NCBI RefSeq assembly: GCF_040784935.1
Contig: NZ_CP160680.1
Location: 4,755,802 to 4,819,801, forward strand
Origin: Lewinella sp. LCG006
Lineage (GTDB): Bacteria; Bacteroidota; Bacteroidia; Chitinophagales; Saprospiraceae
Reading direction: 5' to 3'
DNA: 64,000 bases
Part shown: one piece after another, positions 32,268-41,539 of the stretch
Numbering within the stretch: position 1 is the first letter of the stretch
How the letters are laid out: each line of letters begins with the position of its first letter
The notes under the pieces: generated by a model
The model's database searches: none
What the model was told of the DNA's origin: nothing
Seen by the model: the letters and a program-made list of their open reading frames with translations, nothing else
Made by a program: the position numbers and the translations under genes

Positions 32268-33869
32268 ATGCGTATATTATTTAGCCTCGCCCTTGTCATT
32301 ACTATGGGCGGGATACTTATGGGCCAGTCTTTTAACTACTCGGTGGCCCTGGAGCCCATTGCGATCGACAATTTGGGCGGCCTTCAATCCTTCGCGCATG
32401 GCGAGTACGATGGCCAGTGGCTGATCGTAGGCGGGCGGCTGGATGGCTTGCACCGTCGGCAGCCATTTGCCTCCTTTGATATTGCCGGGCACAATGATCA
32501 ACTGATCGTGGTAGACCCTGTGCAGCAGCAGCGTTGGGTCGCCAGTTTGGAGACTTTGCCCGCAGCGCTTCAGGAGCAATTGCGCGCTACCAATCTTGAG
32601 TACCAACAGGAGGGGGATTATCTCTACGTGTTGGGGGGCTATGGCTTCAGTAATTTGGAGAACGACCATACGACCTTCGGTCAGATTGCCGCGATCCATG
32701 TGCCGGGAATTATCACGGCCATCAAGAACAATGGAGACTTGAACCCCCATATTCGCTATCAGGCAGTGGAGGACTTTGCCGTTACTGGCGGGCAGTTGGA
32801 TAAAATTGGGGATACCTACTACCTGGTGGGCGGACAAAAATTCATTGGTCGTTACAATCCTCACGGGCCGGATCATGGGCCTGGATTTTTTCAGGAGTAC
32901 ACCAATCAGATTCGCCGCTTCCAATTAACAGATGATGGCAATGAGCTGACGATTACGATGCTGACACCTTGGACCGATACCGTCAACTTACACCGCCGCG
33001 ATTACAACCTGGCGGCCCAAATCATGCCGGATGGTACGCCGGGACTGACGCTATTTTCCGGCGTGTTTCAGTACGAGCAGGATTTACCCTACCTCAGCAG
33101 CGTCAATATTACCGCCAATAGCTATCAAGTACAGGCTAATTTTGAACAGTACTTTAATCACTATCACTGTGCTCACGTCTCGCTGTACGCGGCTTCGACC
33201 AACGAAATGCACACCGTGTTTTTTGGTGGGATGGCGCAGTACTATCAAGACGGTAACGACCTGATGCAAGACGATAATGTACCTTTTGTGAATACCATTG
33301 CCCGTGTAAGCCGAATTGCGGATGGCACCATGTCGGAGCACAAACTAGAAGAAGTGATGCCTGCTTTGCTGGGGTCTGGTGCTGAGTTTATTGCTTTGCC
33401 AGGTTTACCAATGTACGAAAATGGTGTTTTGCAAATGGATCAACTCACTGCTGATACCATGGAGTTGGGTTACATCTTTGGTGGTATCAGCAGTAGTGCG
33501 CCTAACATTTTTTGGGTAAACGATGGCACCCAAAGTGTGGCCAGTAATGTCATCTACCGCCTCAAGCTGATCAAGAAGGTCAGTACCTCTGTGGAGGACA
33601 TCACAGATGGAGACCTCGACCTGAAAGTTTTTCCAAATCCTACCACAGGAACGTTCACTATTCAGCTAAACGTCAGGAAATCCGCGACAGTAACTGTATC
33701 TTTGCGCGATATAGAGGGGAAAGTTGTGGTAACGGATACCATTAAAGGCGTCCAACCCGGTACTTTCACCTGGCAAAACCAAATTATACCACCACTGACG
33801 GCAGGCGTTTACCTCCTAACCGTTTCAACTGATGACCAGCGCGCCAGCCGTAAAGTTGTGGTAGAGTAG
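32268..33869 (+). CDS. T9SS-secreted Kelch-like beta-propeller protein
   Basis: The 533-residue protein has a signal peptide (MRILFSLALVITMGGILMGQ). The body carries Kelch-like repeats with GG motifs (LIVGGRLDG, LYVLGGYGFSN, YYLVGGQKFIG, TVFFGGMAQYY, LGYIFGGISS), about one per 60-80 residues, as in beta-propellers. The C-terminus LDLKVFPNPTTGTFTIQLN ... GVYLLTVSTDDQRASRKVVVE is a type A T9SS sorting domain. The protein is thus predicted to be exported and attached to the surface. It follows a cytochrome c gene, but no redox site is visible in it. The TAG stop lies in a GTAGAGACG palindrome. Confidence 0.85.
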   Translation: MRILFSLALVITMGGILMGQSFNYSVALEPIAIDNLGGLQSFAHGEYDGQWLIVGGRLDGLHRRQPFASFDIAGHNDQLIVVDPVQQQRWVASLETLPAALQEQLRATNLEYQQEGDYLYVLGGYGFSNLENDHTTFGQIAAIHVPGIITAIKNNGDLNPHIRYQAVEDFAVTGGQLDKIGDTYYLVGGQKFIGRYNPHGPDHGPGFFQEYTNQIRRFQLTDDGNELTITMLTPWTDTVNLHRRDYNLAAQIMPDGTPGLTLFSGVFQYEQDLPYLSSVNITANSYQVQANFEQYFNHYHCAHVSLYAASTNEMHTVFFGGMAQYYQDGNDLMQDDNVPFVNTIARVSRIADGTMSEHKLEEVMPALLGSGAEFIALPGLPMYENGVLQMDQLTADTMELGYIFGGISSSAPNIFWVNDGTQSVASNVIYRLKLIKKVSTSVEDITDGDLDLKVFPNPTTGTFTIQLNVRKSATVTVSLRDIEGKVVVTDTIKGVQPGTFTWQNQIIPPLTAGVYLLTVSTDDQRASRKVVVE

Positions 33870-33894
33870 AGACGTGATGCATTGCGTCTCTACT
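33865..33894. repeat. GTAGAGACG palindrome, copy 2
   Basis: AGTAGAGACG (33865-33874) is inverted at 33885-33894, with GATGCATT at the centre. It supplies the TAG stop of the Kelch-like gene. It is about 17 bp before gap. Confidence 0.7.
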
Positions 33895-33910
33895 TTAAAA
33901 CCACCACCAC

Positions 33911-35386
33911 ATGTTAGTTGAAAAAGCTCCGCAAGCAGTACGTGTTGATGCAGCACTGGAAGCATGGCGCCACGAAGAAAAGCAGGCGTTAGAACTTTTA
34001 CAGATCGTTGGCGATCTACGTTTTGATCGCGCCATTGAGTTGGTATTGTTCCGCGAGGATATTTACGATGCCCGACCAAGCGCACTGCTGAATGACCACC
34101 GTTTCGCAGAAAATTATTCGGCGGAGGCACTCCACATTACCGAGACACTGGCTTTGGCCAAAGCCATTCGTGACCTGGAAGACCTGCCTGCTGCCCGGAT
34201 AGATTTAGGCAAGCTAGGGCTGGAATGGCAAGCAGAGGCCAAAAACTATCCCGATTTGGCCGCCTTCGTTGGTGATAAAATGAACCACCTGCGGGGCGCA
34301 GCTCCCCTCAATGAAGATGGTCGCGACATTGTACTTTACGGCTTCGGTCGTATCGGCCGCCTGGTTGCCCGCCGGATCATTATGTCTACCGGCCGGGGAG
34401 AGCAGCTGCGACTAAAGGCGATCGTGATTCGCCCAAAATTGGCGGACCGTTTTGCAGAAGCAACCAAGCGTGCTTCCTTACTGGCCTCCGATTCCGTGCA
34501 CGGCGAGTTTCACGGCCTGGTAGAAGTAAGCCCCGACGGCAACGAGCTGATCGTCAACGGCAATCACATCCAACTGATCTACGCCGGATCACCCTCCGAG
34601 GTTGATTACACGAAATTTGGCATCCAGGACGCACTCTTGATCGACAATACCGGCGTTTGGCGTGATGATAAGGAACTGAGCACTCACCTGCGTCCAGGTA
34701 TCGCCCAGGTGCTTGTGACGGCTCCCGCCAAGGGCGATGTACCCAATATCGTCTACGGCGTCAATGAGCCGGAAGACTTTTCGCAAAGGCAAATTTTCAG
34801 TGCTGCCTCCTGTACCACCAATGCCATTGCGCCGGTGCTAGCAGTATTGGAAAAACAGTTGGGGATTGAGCAAGGCCACATTGAAACGATCCATTCCTAT
34901 ACCAATGACCAAAACTTGCTGGACAACTTCCACAAGAAACCTCGCCGTGGCCGCGGAGCACCCGTAAATATGGTACTGACCTCCACTGGAGCCGCTACTG
35001 CCGTGGCTAAGGTGCTGCCCAAATTGGCGGGTAAGCTCACAGGCAATGCCATTCGCGTACCCACGCCTAATGTGTCACTCGCCGTGTTGAACCTGCAACT
35101 CAAGCAGCCAACCACCGTGGATGACCTCAATAATTACCTCAAAGCAGCAGCTTTGGAAGGCGACTTGGTAGAACAAATCCAATATTCTTCCTCCACGGAA
35201 TATGTGTCTAGCAACGCGGTAGGCACCACTTGTTGCTCGGTGGTCGATGCGCCGTCAACCATCGTTTCTGCCGATGGCCGCAATGTTGTGCTCTACGTTT
35301 GGTACGACAACGAATATGGGTACACCTGTCAGGTCGTTCGCCTGGCCAAGCATTTGGCGCGAGTACGTCGGTACAGGTATTATTAA
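33911..35386 (+). CDS. gap: Glyceraldehyde-3-phosphate dehydrogenase, N-terminally extended
   Basis: The 491-residue enzyme has a Rossmann motif LYGFGRIGRLVARR (about residues 142-155), the catalytic SAASCTTNAIAPVL (Cys301), HSYTNDQNLLDN and YDNEYGYTCQVV. The usual length is about 335; the extra 135 N-terminal residues (KQALELLQIVGDLRFDRAIELVLFRED) are typical of the long GAPDH form found in Bacteroidota and some Proteobacteria. It converts glyceraldehyde-3-phosphate to 1,3-bisphosphoglycerate with NAD(P)+. The extension's role is unknown. The gene follows the Kelch-like gene by 41 bp and has no clear promoter, so read-through is possible. Confidence 0.95.
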   Translation: MLVEKAPQAVRVDAALEAWRHEEKQALELLQIVGDLRFDRAIELVLFREDIYDARPSALLNDHRFAENYSAEALHITETLALAKAIRDLEDLPAARIDLGKLGLEWQAEAKNYPDLAAFVGDKMNHLRGAAPLNEDGRDIVLYGFGRIGRLVARRIIMSTGRGEQLRLKAIVIRPKLADRFAEATKRASLLASDSVHGEFHGLVEVSPDGNELIVNGNHIQLIYAGSPSEVDYTKFGIQDALLIDNTGVWRDDKELSTHLRPGIAQVLVTAPAKGDVPNIVYGVNEPEDFSQRQIFSAASCTTNAIAPVLAVLEKQLGIEQGHIETIHSYTNDQNLLDNFHKKPRRGRGAPVNMVLTSTGAATAVAKVLPKLAGKLTGNAIRVPTPNVSLAVLNLQLKQPTTVDDLNNYLKAAALEGDLVEQIQYSSSTEYVSSNAVGTTCCSVVDAPSTIVSADGRNVVLYVWYDNEYGYTCQVVRLAKHLARVRRYRYY

Positions 35387-35436
35387 CGGAAGTTGATCCT
35401 CCTGTTTTAAGGCCATGCCAGTAGCGGTAGGTAAAT

Positions 35437-35470
35437 ATTGTAGAGCTGCGATGCATCGCGGCTCTACAAT
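35437..35470. repeat. TGTAGAGCTGCGA palindrome, copy 3
   Basis: ATTGTAGAGC (35437-35446) is perfectly inverted at 35461-35470, with GCGATGCATCGC at the centre. It is the third member of the GTAGAG...GATGCAT...CTCTAC family. It is located in the short gap between gap and the convergent macroglobulin gene, and may serve as terminator there. Confidence 0.7.
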
Positions 35471-35603
35471 ATAACCCTCTGCGTCTCCGCGTCCCTGCCT
35501 GCCAGCAAGCTGGCCTTGCAGGCAGGGACGCGCGAACTATATTTGCAGGCTATTTCCATCAATCCCAGGTTCGGCGTCGGTTGCACCTACGTCGCCACTA
35601 TCA

Positions 35604-38600
35604 TCATTCAATCCTCACCCCCTTCATCCCCTCCCGCCCAAAGAAAACAGGGAAGTACATCTGCTCCGCTTTCGCCGGGTTCAACTGAAATTGGCCAGTA
35701 AACCTCGGCTCCAGCTCAATGAAGTAGTTGTAAGTGCCGGGTTCGAGGTGCTCACAGAAAATGGCGACTTTATTGCGTAGGTATTCGCGGTAGGTTTCGG
35801 TGTAGCCGCGAATGCCTTGCTTGCTTCCGTAAGAACAGCCTGCCGGGATGGGAACTTCCAGGAGCAGGTAGTCGGTCGCTTTTTCTACTTTTAGTTCCAC
35901 CTTCAGGAAGGCGGGACGGCTTTGCTCCAACTGGTCGGTTTCCTGGTTTCCTTGCCAGAGGCTACTGGTGACGATGAAAGGTCCTTCTACCCGTTCGGGC
36001 TGTGGGTTCCAGCGTTGTTGGTAGGCCGTGAGGAAGGTTTGCCCTATCCCCGTTTTCTGGATGCGAATGGCTTGGCCCGCATCAATGGTCACTTGTTGTG
36101 GAAAGGAATCCCAAAGGATGTTTTCTTGTGCGCTAATGACCAGCTGTTGTTTGAAATTGAGGGCAGTGTCTCGGCGATATTCCTCCAGTAAATCGGGTAG
36201 AATAGTGCGTAGGATGAGGGCGGCCTCAAAGGTGTTGCGGTAGCCTGCTCGCCCGTGATAACCTGGGCTACGGTGCCGTTGTTCCAGAAAGAACTGCCGA
36301 ATGGGAGCAAGTGCTTCGGTTACTCCTGCTGCCCTATAAGTACGGTAGGCAAGCAGGTTGTATTGTTGGTAATTGTGATAAAAACCGTAGCCATCTTGTC
36401 CCCAGTAATGCCCACCGAAGAGGGTTTCCTGACGGTATTTGGCCAAGGTGTCCAACTGGAAGGGGAGGCCCTGTTGAGCTTGGATCAAGGTGGTGGTCAG
36501 CGTGGTCCAATTGAGGTAGGGCAGGGTGTCGTAAGGCGTCAAGAGTGCCTCATAGTCCATGTTTTGCCCGATTTCGGAAAACAAAGCGATGGCTTCCAGG
36601 CGAGAAGTTCCGCCAAGGCTATTGAATTGGTTGGTCAAGAAAATTAGGCCTTTTTCGAGAGCTTCCGTTTCGTAACCTGCTTCCTTGGCTGCGTGCAAGG
36701 CACGGATCACGTAAATGGTCATCCACTGATTGCGTGGACTACCGCCCCACCAACCCCATGAACCATCTGGTCGCTGGCGTTGCCGCAAGAGGGCGACCAT
36801 TTTCTGGATAGCTTCTTCACCCGTAAAGGTTTGGCCAATGGCTTCCTGAATTTCTTTGTGCATCAGCAAGGCCAGCAGTCTACTGGCGCTTTGTTCATTA
36901 CAGCCGTAGGGATAATCAATCAGTGCTTCGATCTCCTCCAGCATCACGCGCAGCATATCGGGCTTGGCGTAGATAGTGACCGGCCCGTCTTCCGGTGGGA
37001 AACTTAGCTCAATGGTTGTGTCGCCCTGTAAGCGGTGGAAAGCGCCAAGGGTTTCTTCCGTTCCCACTTTGAAAATAGGGATAGAACGTTCTTCACCATC
37101 CTGGTAGTTGCCGGTTTGGAGGGTGTATTTGGCTGTAAGGCTATCCCTACCTTCCAGGGCGGTATAACTAACCTCGTCGGTAATGCCGTCGATGAGTTGG
37201 TGTTCTTTTTGGAGCAATGACACCCCTTCTACCTCCAATTGGGTGCTGATTTGGAAGGTGTCGTTGGTGTAATTGACGCTACTTCCTACCAGATCAATTT
37301 GATCACCGGGCAGCAGAAAACGAGGCAGGAACAATTGGGCCAGTACGGGCTTGAAAGCTGCCGTTTCGCCGTACCATGCACCAGCCCGTTTGCGGTCGTC
37401 CATGCCCAGGACGAAGGTCTTCCACTGGGTGATATCATCCGGAAAAGTGACTTGAAAGTAGGCCTCGCCTTGTTTGTCGGTGATCAGATCGGTGACCCAA
37501 AAGCCGTAATCGCGAAACTCGGTGCGCAGGCCGCTGCCGCTGAGTAAAAGTTCCGCACCGGGTAGGGCGGCACTTACGCGGACACCATCTATGTAGTAGT
37601 AAGTAGCCGCATCGCGGCTGCCACGAATGTTGATTTGATCACCATCGGCAACACTTATGCCCGCCGTTGTTGCTGCCAGGGCATTGATGTTGCGGGTGGG
37701 GAGACGTTGGATTTGGATGCCAGAAAGGTTGCCGGAAAGGATAGTGCTAGTGGTATTGTCTTGCCTGATTACGGGTGAATAGCCCGTTACAACAATTTCC
37801 TCTAAAAGAATACCTGCGCTACTCAGTGCAACTTGTTCGCCTGTTTTCCCTGCCTTAGCCTGTTGGGTACTAAAACCGGTATACGAAAATTGCAGGATCG
37901 CATTGGCATCGGGTACCCAAAGTGCATAACGGCCATCAATATCCGTTGTCGTACCTATTTCAGTACCCGCAAGCAAGACCGTCGCACCAATGAGTGGCTC
38001 ACCTTCTTCGTCGGTTAAGACCCCCGTTGCCAGATAGCCAATATCCTGATAGATGTTGTTGGCAGGTCTGGTGTTTTGATCAGTATAGGTTATGAAACTG
38101 GGCTTTGCTAATTCGTAGGTGTACAACTCTTTGAAAAGATCAAGGGTGGTATCTTGCTCGAAGGCAACACCACGAAAATCCAGTACTTGCAACTGCTGGG
38201 GGTAGATCCAACATTTTCGTTGAGCGGTATAACCCGCCGGAGTAATCAGGGTAAGCTTGTAATAACCCTGTGGCAATCTCGCAAAATAGCGGTCGCTGGC
38301 CCGGTAAATGCTGTATTCCCCATTGACGTTTTGCAGGCTTATGGCGGCCAGGGTAGAATCATTTTCCTGTCCATAGAGGAGCTGCAGATGACCGCCATCC
38401 ATGTCGTAATGCCAACCACTGCGAAAAAGCACCCTTTTCTGTAAAGGAGAGGAAGCCATGATGTCTGATGGTCTCAGCGCGAGCTGATTCAGCGCAGGGT
38501 GGGGGAGCACTTCCGGCAAGTCGTACCTGGTTTTCGCCACCAGAAAGGCGTCGCTGTAAAGCCGTTCCCTCCCACTTCTGATCTCGTAAATGTAGCCTGG

Positions 38601-41270
38601 TTCGTAAAAGAAGCGGTTTCTTAATCCATCCCGCTGTAAATAGGTGAGGTATTGGTTAGCTGGCACAGGCCCGATCACTTTGGGATTGAGATTGGTGTAA
38701 GCATTGTTCCATTGGTAGATTTGGGTGCTGTCGGAATAGAGATAACTAACAGATCGCCTCTCCTCTTTTCTGATGCGGATCATTTTCAAATTGAGCAAAT
38801 CTTTCTCTCCCTGGCTAAGGTGTTTTTCGGCGGCTGTTCGCTTAATCCGCGAGCCATAAACCGGGTGGAGGCCAAACGTTTTTGCGTCAAGCGCAAAACT
38901 CAGCTTGTGGCCTGCTTTTACATACACACTATCGATCCGGTACTCGGCTTCGAGGGTGCGAATACGGATTTGATTGTAGCCAGGGCGAGCGTTGAAGGCG
39001 TAGCGACCATCGTCCTGACTGTAATGACTGTACACCAGCTCCCTGTTTAGATAGATCAAATAGATCGGCTGCAACTTGTGGTCTTCCACCAGGTAGGGGC
39101 TGATCTGTGGGTTTTGCAAATAAAACGAATCGGCGAGGATGGTATCCTGCTGCTCGAAAACCCCTAGTTCCGGATAACGGATTTGGTAGTACAGCATGGT
39201 GTCAAGCGCAAATCGTTGGTACCATTGCGGACTGATGGACGTAATATGTTGGTTACTGACGGCTTGCAAATTAAACTGATGCCGCTGTTTGAAGCCTTTG
39301 CGGTTTTTGTAGGTGATCTGAGGCGGGGTAAGATTTTGTAGTGAATTGAATTGAGCATTGACGGCACCGGCGACCATCTCTACGCCTTTGGCGGGACGAT
39401 CCATCTGGTCAGTAGCCTGTATCTTTACCTGCACGGTCTGGCCGGGAATAATTTGATCCGGCAGTTCGGTACGGAACTGCAATTGGCGGGCATAAGACTG
39501 AAACGTCTGCGTTTTGTTGCGAGCCACCCCGGCCCAGGTATACTGAATATCCAGTTGGTATTTTTTCTGTGCTTGGGCTGCCATTCCCAGAAGGGTATCT
39601 TGTCCTAAATTACCTTCCGCAATACCTTGGGCCCCTTCATAAAGCTGGTAAGTGATGTTGACACCGTGTGGATTGATGAATTGAAGGAACAAGGAATCAC
39701 CTGCGTGTTGCCCTAGGGTTTCCACGCCGCTTGCTTCTTGACTTATGCTCAGGGGATATCGAAGCTTATTGCTGGTTTCCAGGAGGTAGTTGGTGACAAA
39801 TGGGTCGAGCTTTTCCTGGTGGGGAAGGGTCACCGTTTTATTTTGGATAAAAGGAGGGATGCTGCGATTTATTGCCAAAGTTGCTGTTTGGCCAACGCTG
39901 CTGTCCGCTTCCTGGTAGGTAAACTGCCACTGGCCCTGTTGGAGAGAATGTTCAACTTTTCCGGAGCGGTACAGGTAGGTAAAATGACCTGACTTTTGTG
40001 CTGATTCTCCACCAGCGGTAGAAAAGAAGGCCTCTATTTTAACCGAGTAATCAGCGGGATAAAGCAAGCTATCGGGTAACCTTATTTTAGTATCCTCCCG
40101 CAAGCTTAGGTCTTGCTGATAAGTCCAGAGGGTATCCGGTATCATCAGCGAATCTGGTTGGATGTCCGTGACGTGCTGCCGCAATGCCACCAGCTCTACC
40201 GCTGCGCCAGGAAGTGGGTTGCCGTTTTTGTCTTGCCCGCTGGCGCTAATCAGGATGGGTTCACCAGGGCGGTATTGCTTTTGAGGAATGTCAAACTCAA
40301 AGGAAGCTGCATCCAACTCGTAATCTTCTAAATGGAAGGAGGCCGTTTTTTGGCCGTATTTACTTTTTTTGGGCACCGAAAAGTAGAGTTGATACGTCTG
40401 GTCAAGCCTCAAGGAGTCGGCCAGCAAGATTTCGGTGGTGAAAGCACCTGGACGGTTCGGTTCGAGTTTCCTATCGATTATTTGTTGGTACCGATAACCT
40501 TTCACCTGCAATTGAATCGGTTTGTTGAATGGTCGGCCACTGCGTTTGGTGAGGTAGGTTTTGAGTTGCAGCGTATCACCAGGCCGATAGCGGGGCTGAC
40601 TGAGGGCGATGTAGCCTTTGAGGGTACGGTCTTTTTTTGGGAATGGCCAGATGCGCCGCCAGTTGAGGTACCAGTTGCCGTGCCCAATACCGCGCTTAAA
40701 GTAATGGTAAGTGTTTTTAGCAAAACGGTAAGGCGTACTCAAAAAATAACCAACTGGCGTACGAAAGAAGCGCCGCCGCTGGGGCTTGATTTTGTTGTAG
40801 GCTACCCGATAGAAGAGTGTATCGCCGGGCATTTCGATGCGTAGCCAGCCATTGTGGCGCGGCTTTTTAGTACGATAACTTTGCAATTCTGCTTGCCAGG
40901 GGATTTGCTCTTCGTCAAAAAGTAGGCGACCATTTGCGACAAGCAAGCTATTGGTATCCCTTACTTCTATTCGAAGATGATTGCCATCGGCAATTTGCTG
41001 TACGCCGTATTGGTGTACACTGTGTTGCTGGATATTCAGACCTTCCCTTGCCGCCTTGACCAGCAAATAATGACCGATAGCAAGGGCCGGAATCTCCGTT
41101 TTAAAAGAATCCACCAATTGGTAAAGAAACGGATCACTGTACAGATCTTTTCCTTGGTATTGATAAAGTGTTTGCGCCTCGTCGGCCGTAATTTGAAAAA
41201 CGTAAGTGTACTCCGATTGCTGTGCAGCTAGGAGGAGTGGGAGCGCGAGAAGGAGGGAGATGGCTTTCAT
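35604..41270 (-). CDS. Alpha-2-macroglobulin-like protein with embedded CarboxypepD-reg/TonB-plug segment
   Basis: The start is placed at the ATG at 41270, which opens a Sec signal (MKAISLLLALPLLLAAQQSE). The 1888-residue product has an MG2-type domain (LKGYIALSQPRYRPGDTLQLKTYLTKR), several further macroglobulin-type beta-domains, the A2M signature (FVTDLITDKQGEAYFQVTFPDDITQWK in part), and the thioester-type CNEQ in DYPYGCNEQSASRL (Cys near 1456). Bacterial A2M proteins trap proteases in the periplasm. Unusually, residues about 1075-1250 read like the start of a SusC-type receptor: TGVLTDEEGEPLIGATVLLAG, LEEIVVTGYSPVI, INIRGSRDAATYYYIDGVRV. No TonB barrel follows; the A2M part resumes. No lipobox is seen. 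Confidence 0.88.
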   Translation of the reverse strand: MKAISLLLALPLLLAAQQSEYTYVFQITADEAQTLYQYQGKDLYSDPFLYQLVDSFKTEIPALAIGHYLLVKAAREGLNIQQHSVHQYGVQQIADGNHLRIEVRDTNSLLVANGRLLFDEEQIPWQAELQSYRTKKPRHNGWLRIEMPGDTLFYRVAYNKIKPQRRRFFRTPVGYFLSTPYRFAKNTYHYFKRGIGHGNWYLNWRRIWPFPKKDRTLKGYIALSQPRYRPGDTLQLKTYLTKRSGRPFNKPIQLQVKGYRYQQIIDRKLEPNRPGAFTTEILLADSLRLDQTYQLYFSVPKKSKYGQKTASFHLEDYELDAASFEFDIPQKQYRPGEPILISASGQDKNGNPLPGAAVELVALRQHVTDIQPDSLMIPDTLWTYQQDLSLREDTKIRLPDSLLYPADYSVKIEAFFSTAGGESAQKSGHFTYLYRSGKVEHSLQQGQWQFTYQEADSSVGQTATLAINRSIPPFIQNKTVTLPHQEKLDPFVTNYLLETSNKLRYPLSISQEASGVETLGQHAGDSLFLQFINPHGVNITYQLYEGAQGIAEGNLGQDTLLGMAAQAQKKYQLDIQYTWAGVARNKTQTFQSYARQLQFRTELPDQIIPGQTVQVKIQATDQMDRPAKGVEMVAGAVNAQFNSLQNLTPPQITYKNRKGFKQRHQFNLQAVSNQHITSISPQWYQRFALDTMLYYQIRYPELGVFEQQDTILADSFYLQNPQISPYLVEDHKLQPIYLIYLNRELVYSHYSQDDGRYAFNARPGYNQIRIRTLEAEYRIDSVYVKAGHKLSFALDAKTFGLHPVYGSRIKRTAAEKHLSQGEKDLLNLKMIRIRKEERRSVSYLYSDSTQIYQWNNAYTNLNPKVIGPVPANQYLTYLQRDGLRNRFFYEPGYIYEIRSGRERLYSDAFLVAKTRYDLPEVLPHPALNQLALRPSDIMASSPLQKRVLFRSGWHYDMDGGHLQLLYGQENDSTLAAISLQNVNGEYSIYRASDRYFARLPQGYYKLTLITPAGYTAQRKCWIYPQQLQVLDFRGVAFEQDTTLDLFKELYTYELAKPSFITYTDQNTRPANNIYQDIGYLATGVLTDEEGEPLIGATVLLAGTEIGTTTDIDGRYALWVPDANAILQFSYTGFSTQQAKAGKTGEQVALSSAGILLEEIVVTGYSPVIRQDNTTSTILSGNLSGIQIQRLPTRNINALAATTAGISVADGDQINIRGSRDAATYYYIDGVRVSAALPGAELLLSGSGLRTEFRDYGFWVTDLITDKQGEAYFQVTFPDDITQWKTFVLGMDDRKRAGAWYGETAAFKPVLAQLFLPRFLLPGDQIDLVGSSVNYTNDTFQISTQLEVEGVSLLQKEHQLIDGITDEVSYTALEGRDSLTAKYTLQTGNYQDGEERSIPIFKVGTEETLGAFHRLQGDTTIELSFPPEDGPVTIYAKPDMLRVMLEEIEALIDYPYGCNEQSASRLLALLMHKEIQEAIGQTFTGEEAIQKMVALLRQRQRPDGSWGWWGGSPRNQWMTIYVIRALHAAKEAGYETEALEKGLIFLTNQFNSLGGTSRLEAIALFSEIGQNMDYEALLTPYDTLPYLNWTTLTTTLIQAQQGLPFQLDTLAKYRQETLFGGHYWGQDGYGFYHNYQQYNLLAYRTYRAAGVTEALAPIRQFFLEQRHRSPGYHGRAGYRNTFEAALILRTILPDLLEEYRRDTALNFKQQLVISAQENILWDSFPQQVTIDAGQAIRIQKTGIGQTFLTAYQQRWNPQPERVEGPFIVTSSLWQGNQETDQLEQSRPAFLKVELKVEKATDYLLLEVPIPAGCSYGSKQGIRGYTETYREYLRNKVAIFCEHLEPGTYNYFIELEPRFTGQFQLNPAKAEQMYFPVFFGREGMKGVRIE

Positions 41271-41396
41271 GGTATAAAAGTAGAGCTTATTCCTTCTAAA
41301 ACGCAGTAGCATTGATTAATCGCTGCCTGTAGGGGTGTGGTGGTACTCGCTGCGCTCGTGGGAGTGCTCTCCCGACGAAAGGTCGGGATCGCGGGG

Positions 41397-41426
41397 GTGT
41401 TCGTTCCGATACTTCAGAACGAACAC
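41397..41426. repeat. Hairpin with perfect 10-bp arms
   Basis: GTGTTCGTTC (41397-41406) pairs with GAACGAACAC (41417-41426). It lies in the 270-bp gap between the macroglobulin and SbtA-like genes, next to a CCCGAC-GAAAG-GTCGGG hairpin near 41370-41387. No gene is seen in the gap. Confidence 0.5.
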
Positions 41427-41539
41427 TTCTACTCCTTATCCTCCACAAACAGACAAGGTACCCCTGCTATCATCATAGCAACCCCACCGATAATAAGTGC
41501 AAAGACCTAAGCATACCCCCAAAAAAAACTTGGGAAAAA

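Noticed and set aside
35604-41270. Series of plus-strand frames (up to 170 residues) opposite the macroglobulin gene
   Set aside because: They are antisense shadows in a GC-rich coding region, without start context or known domains.
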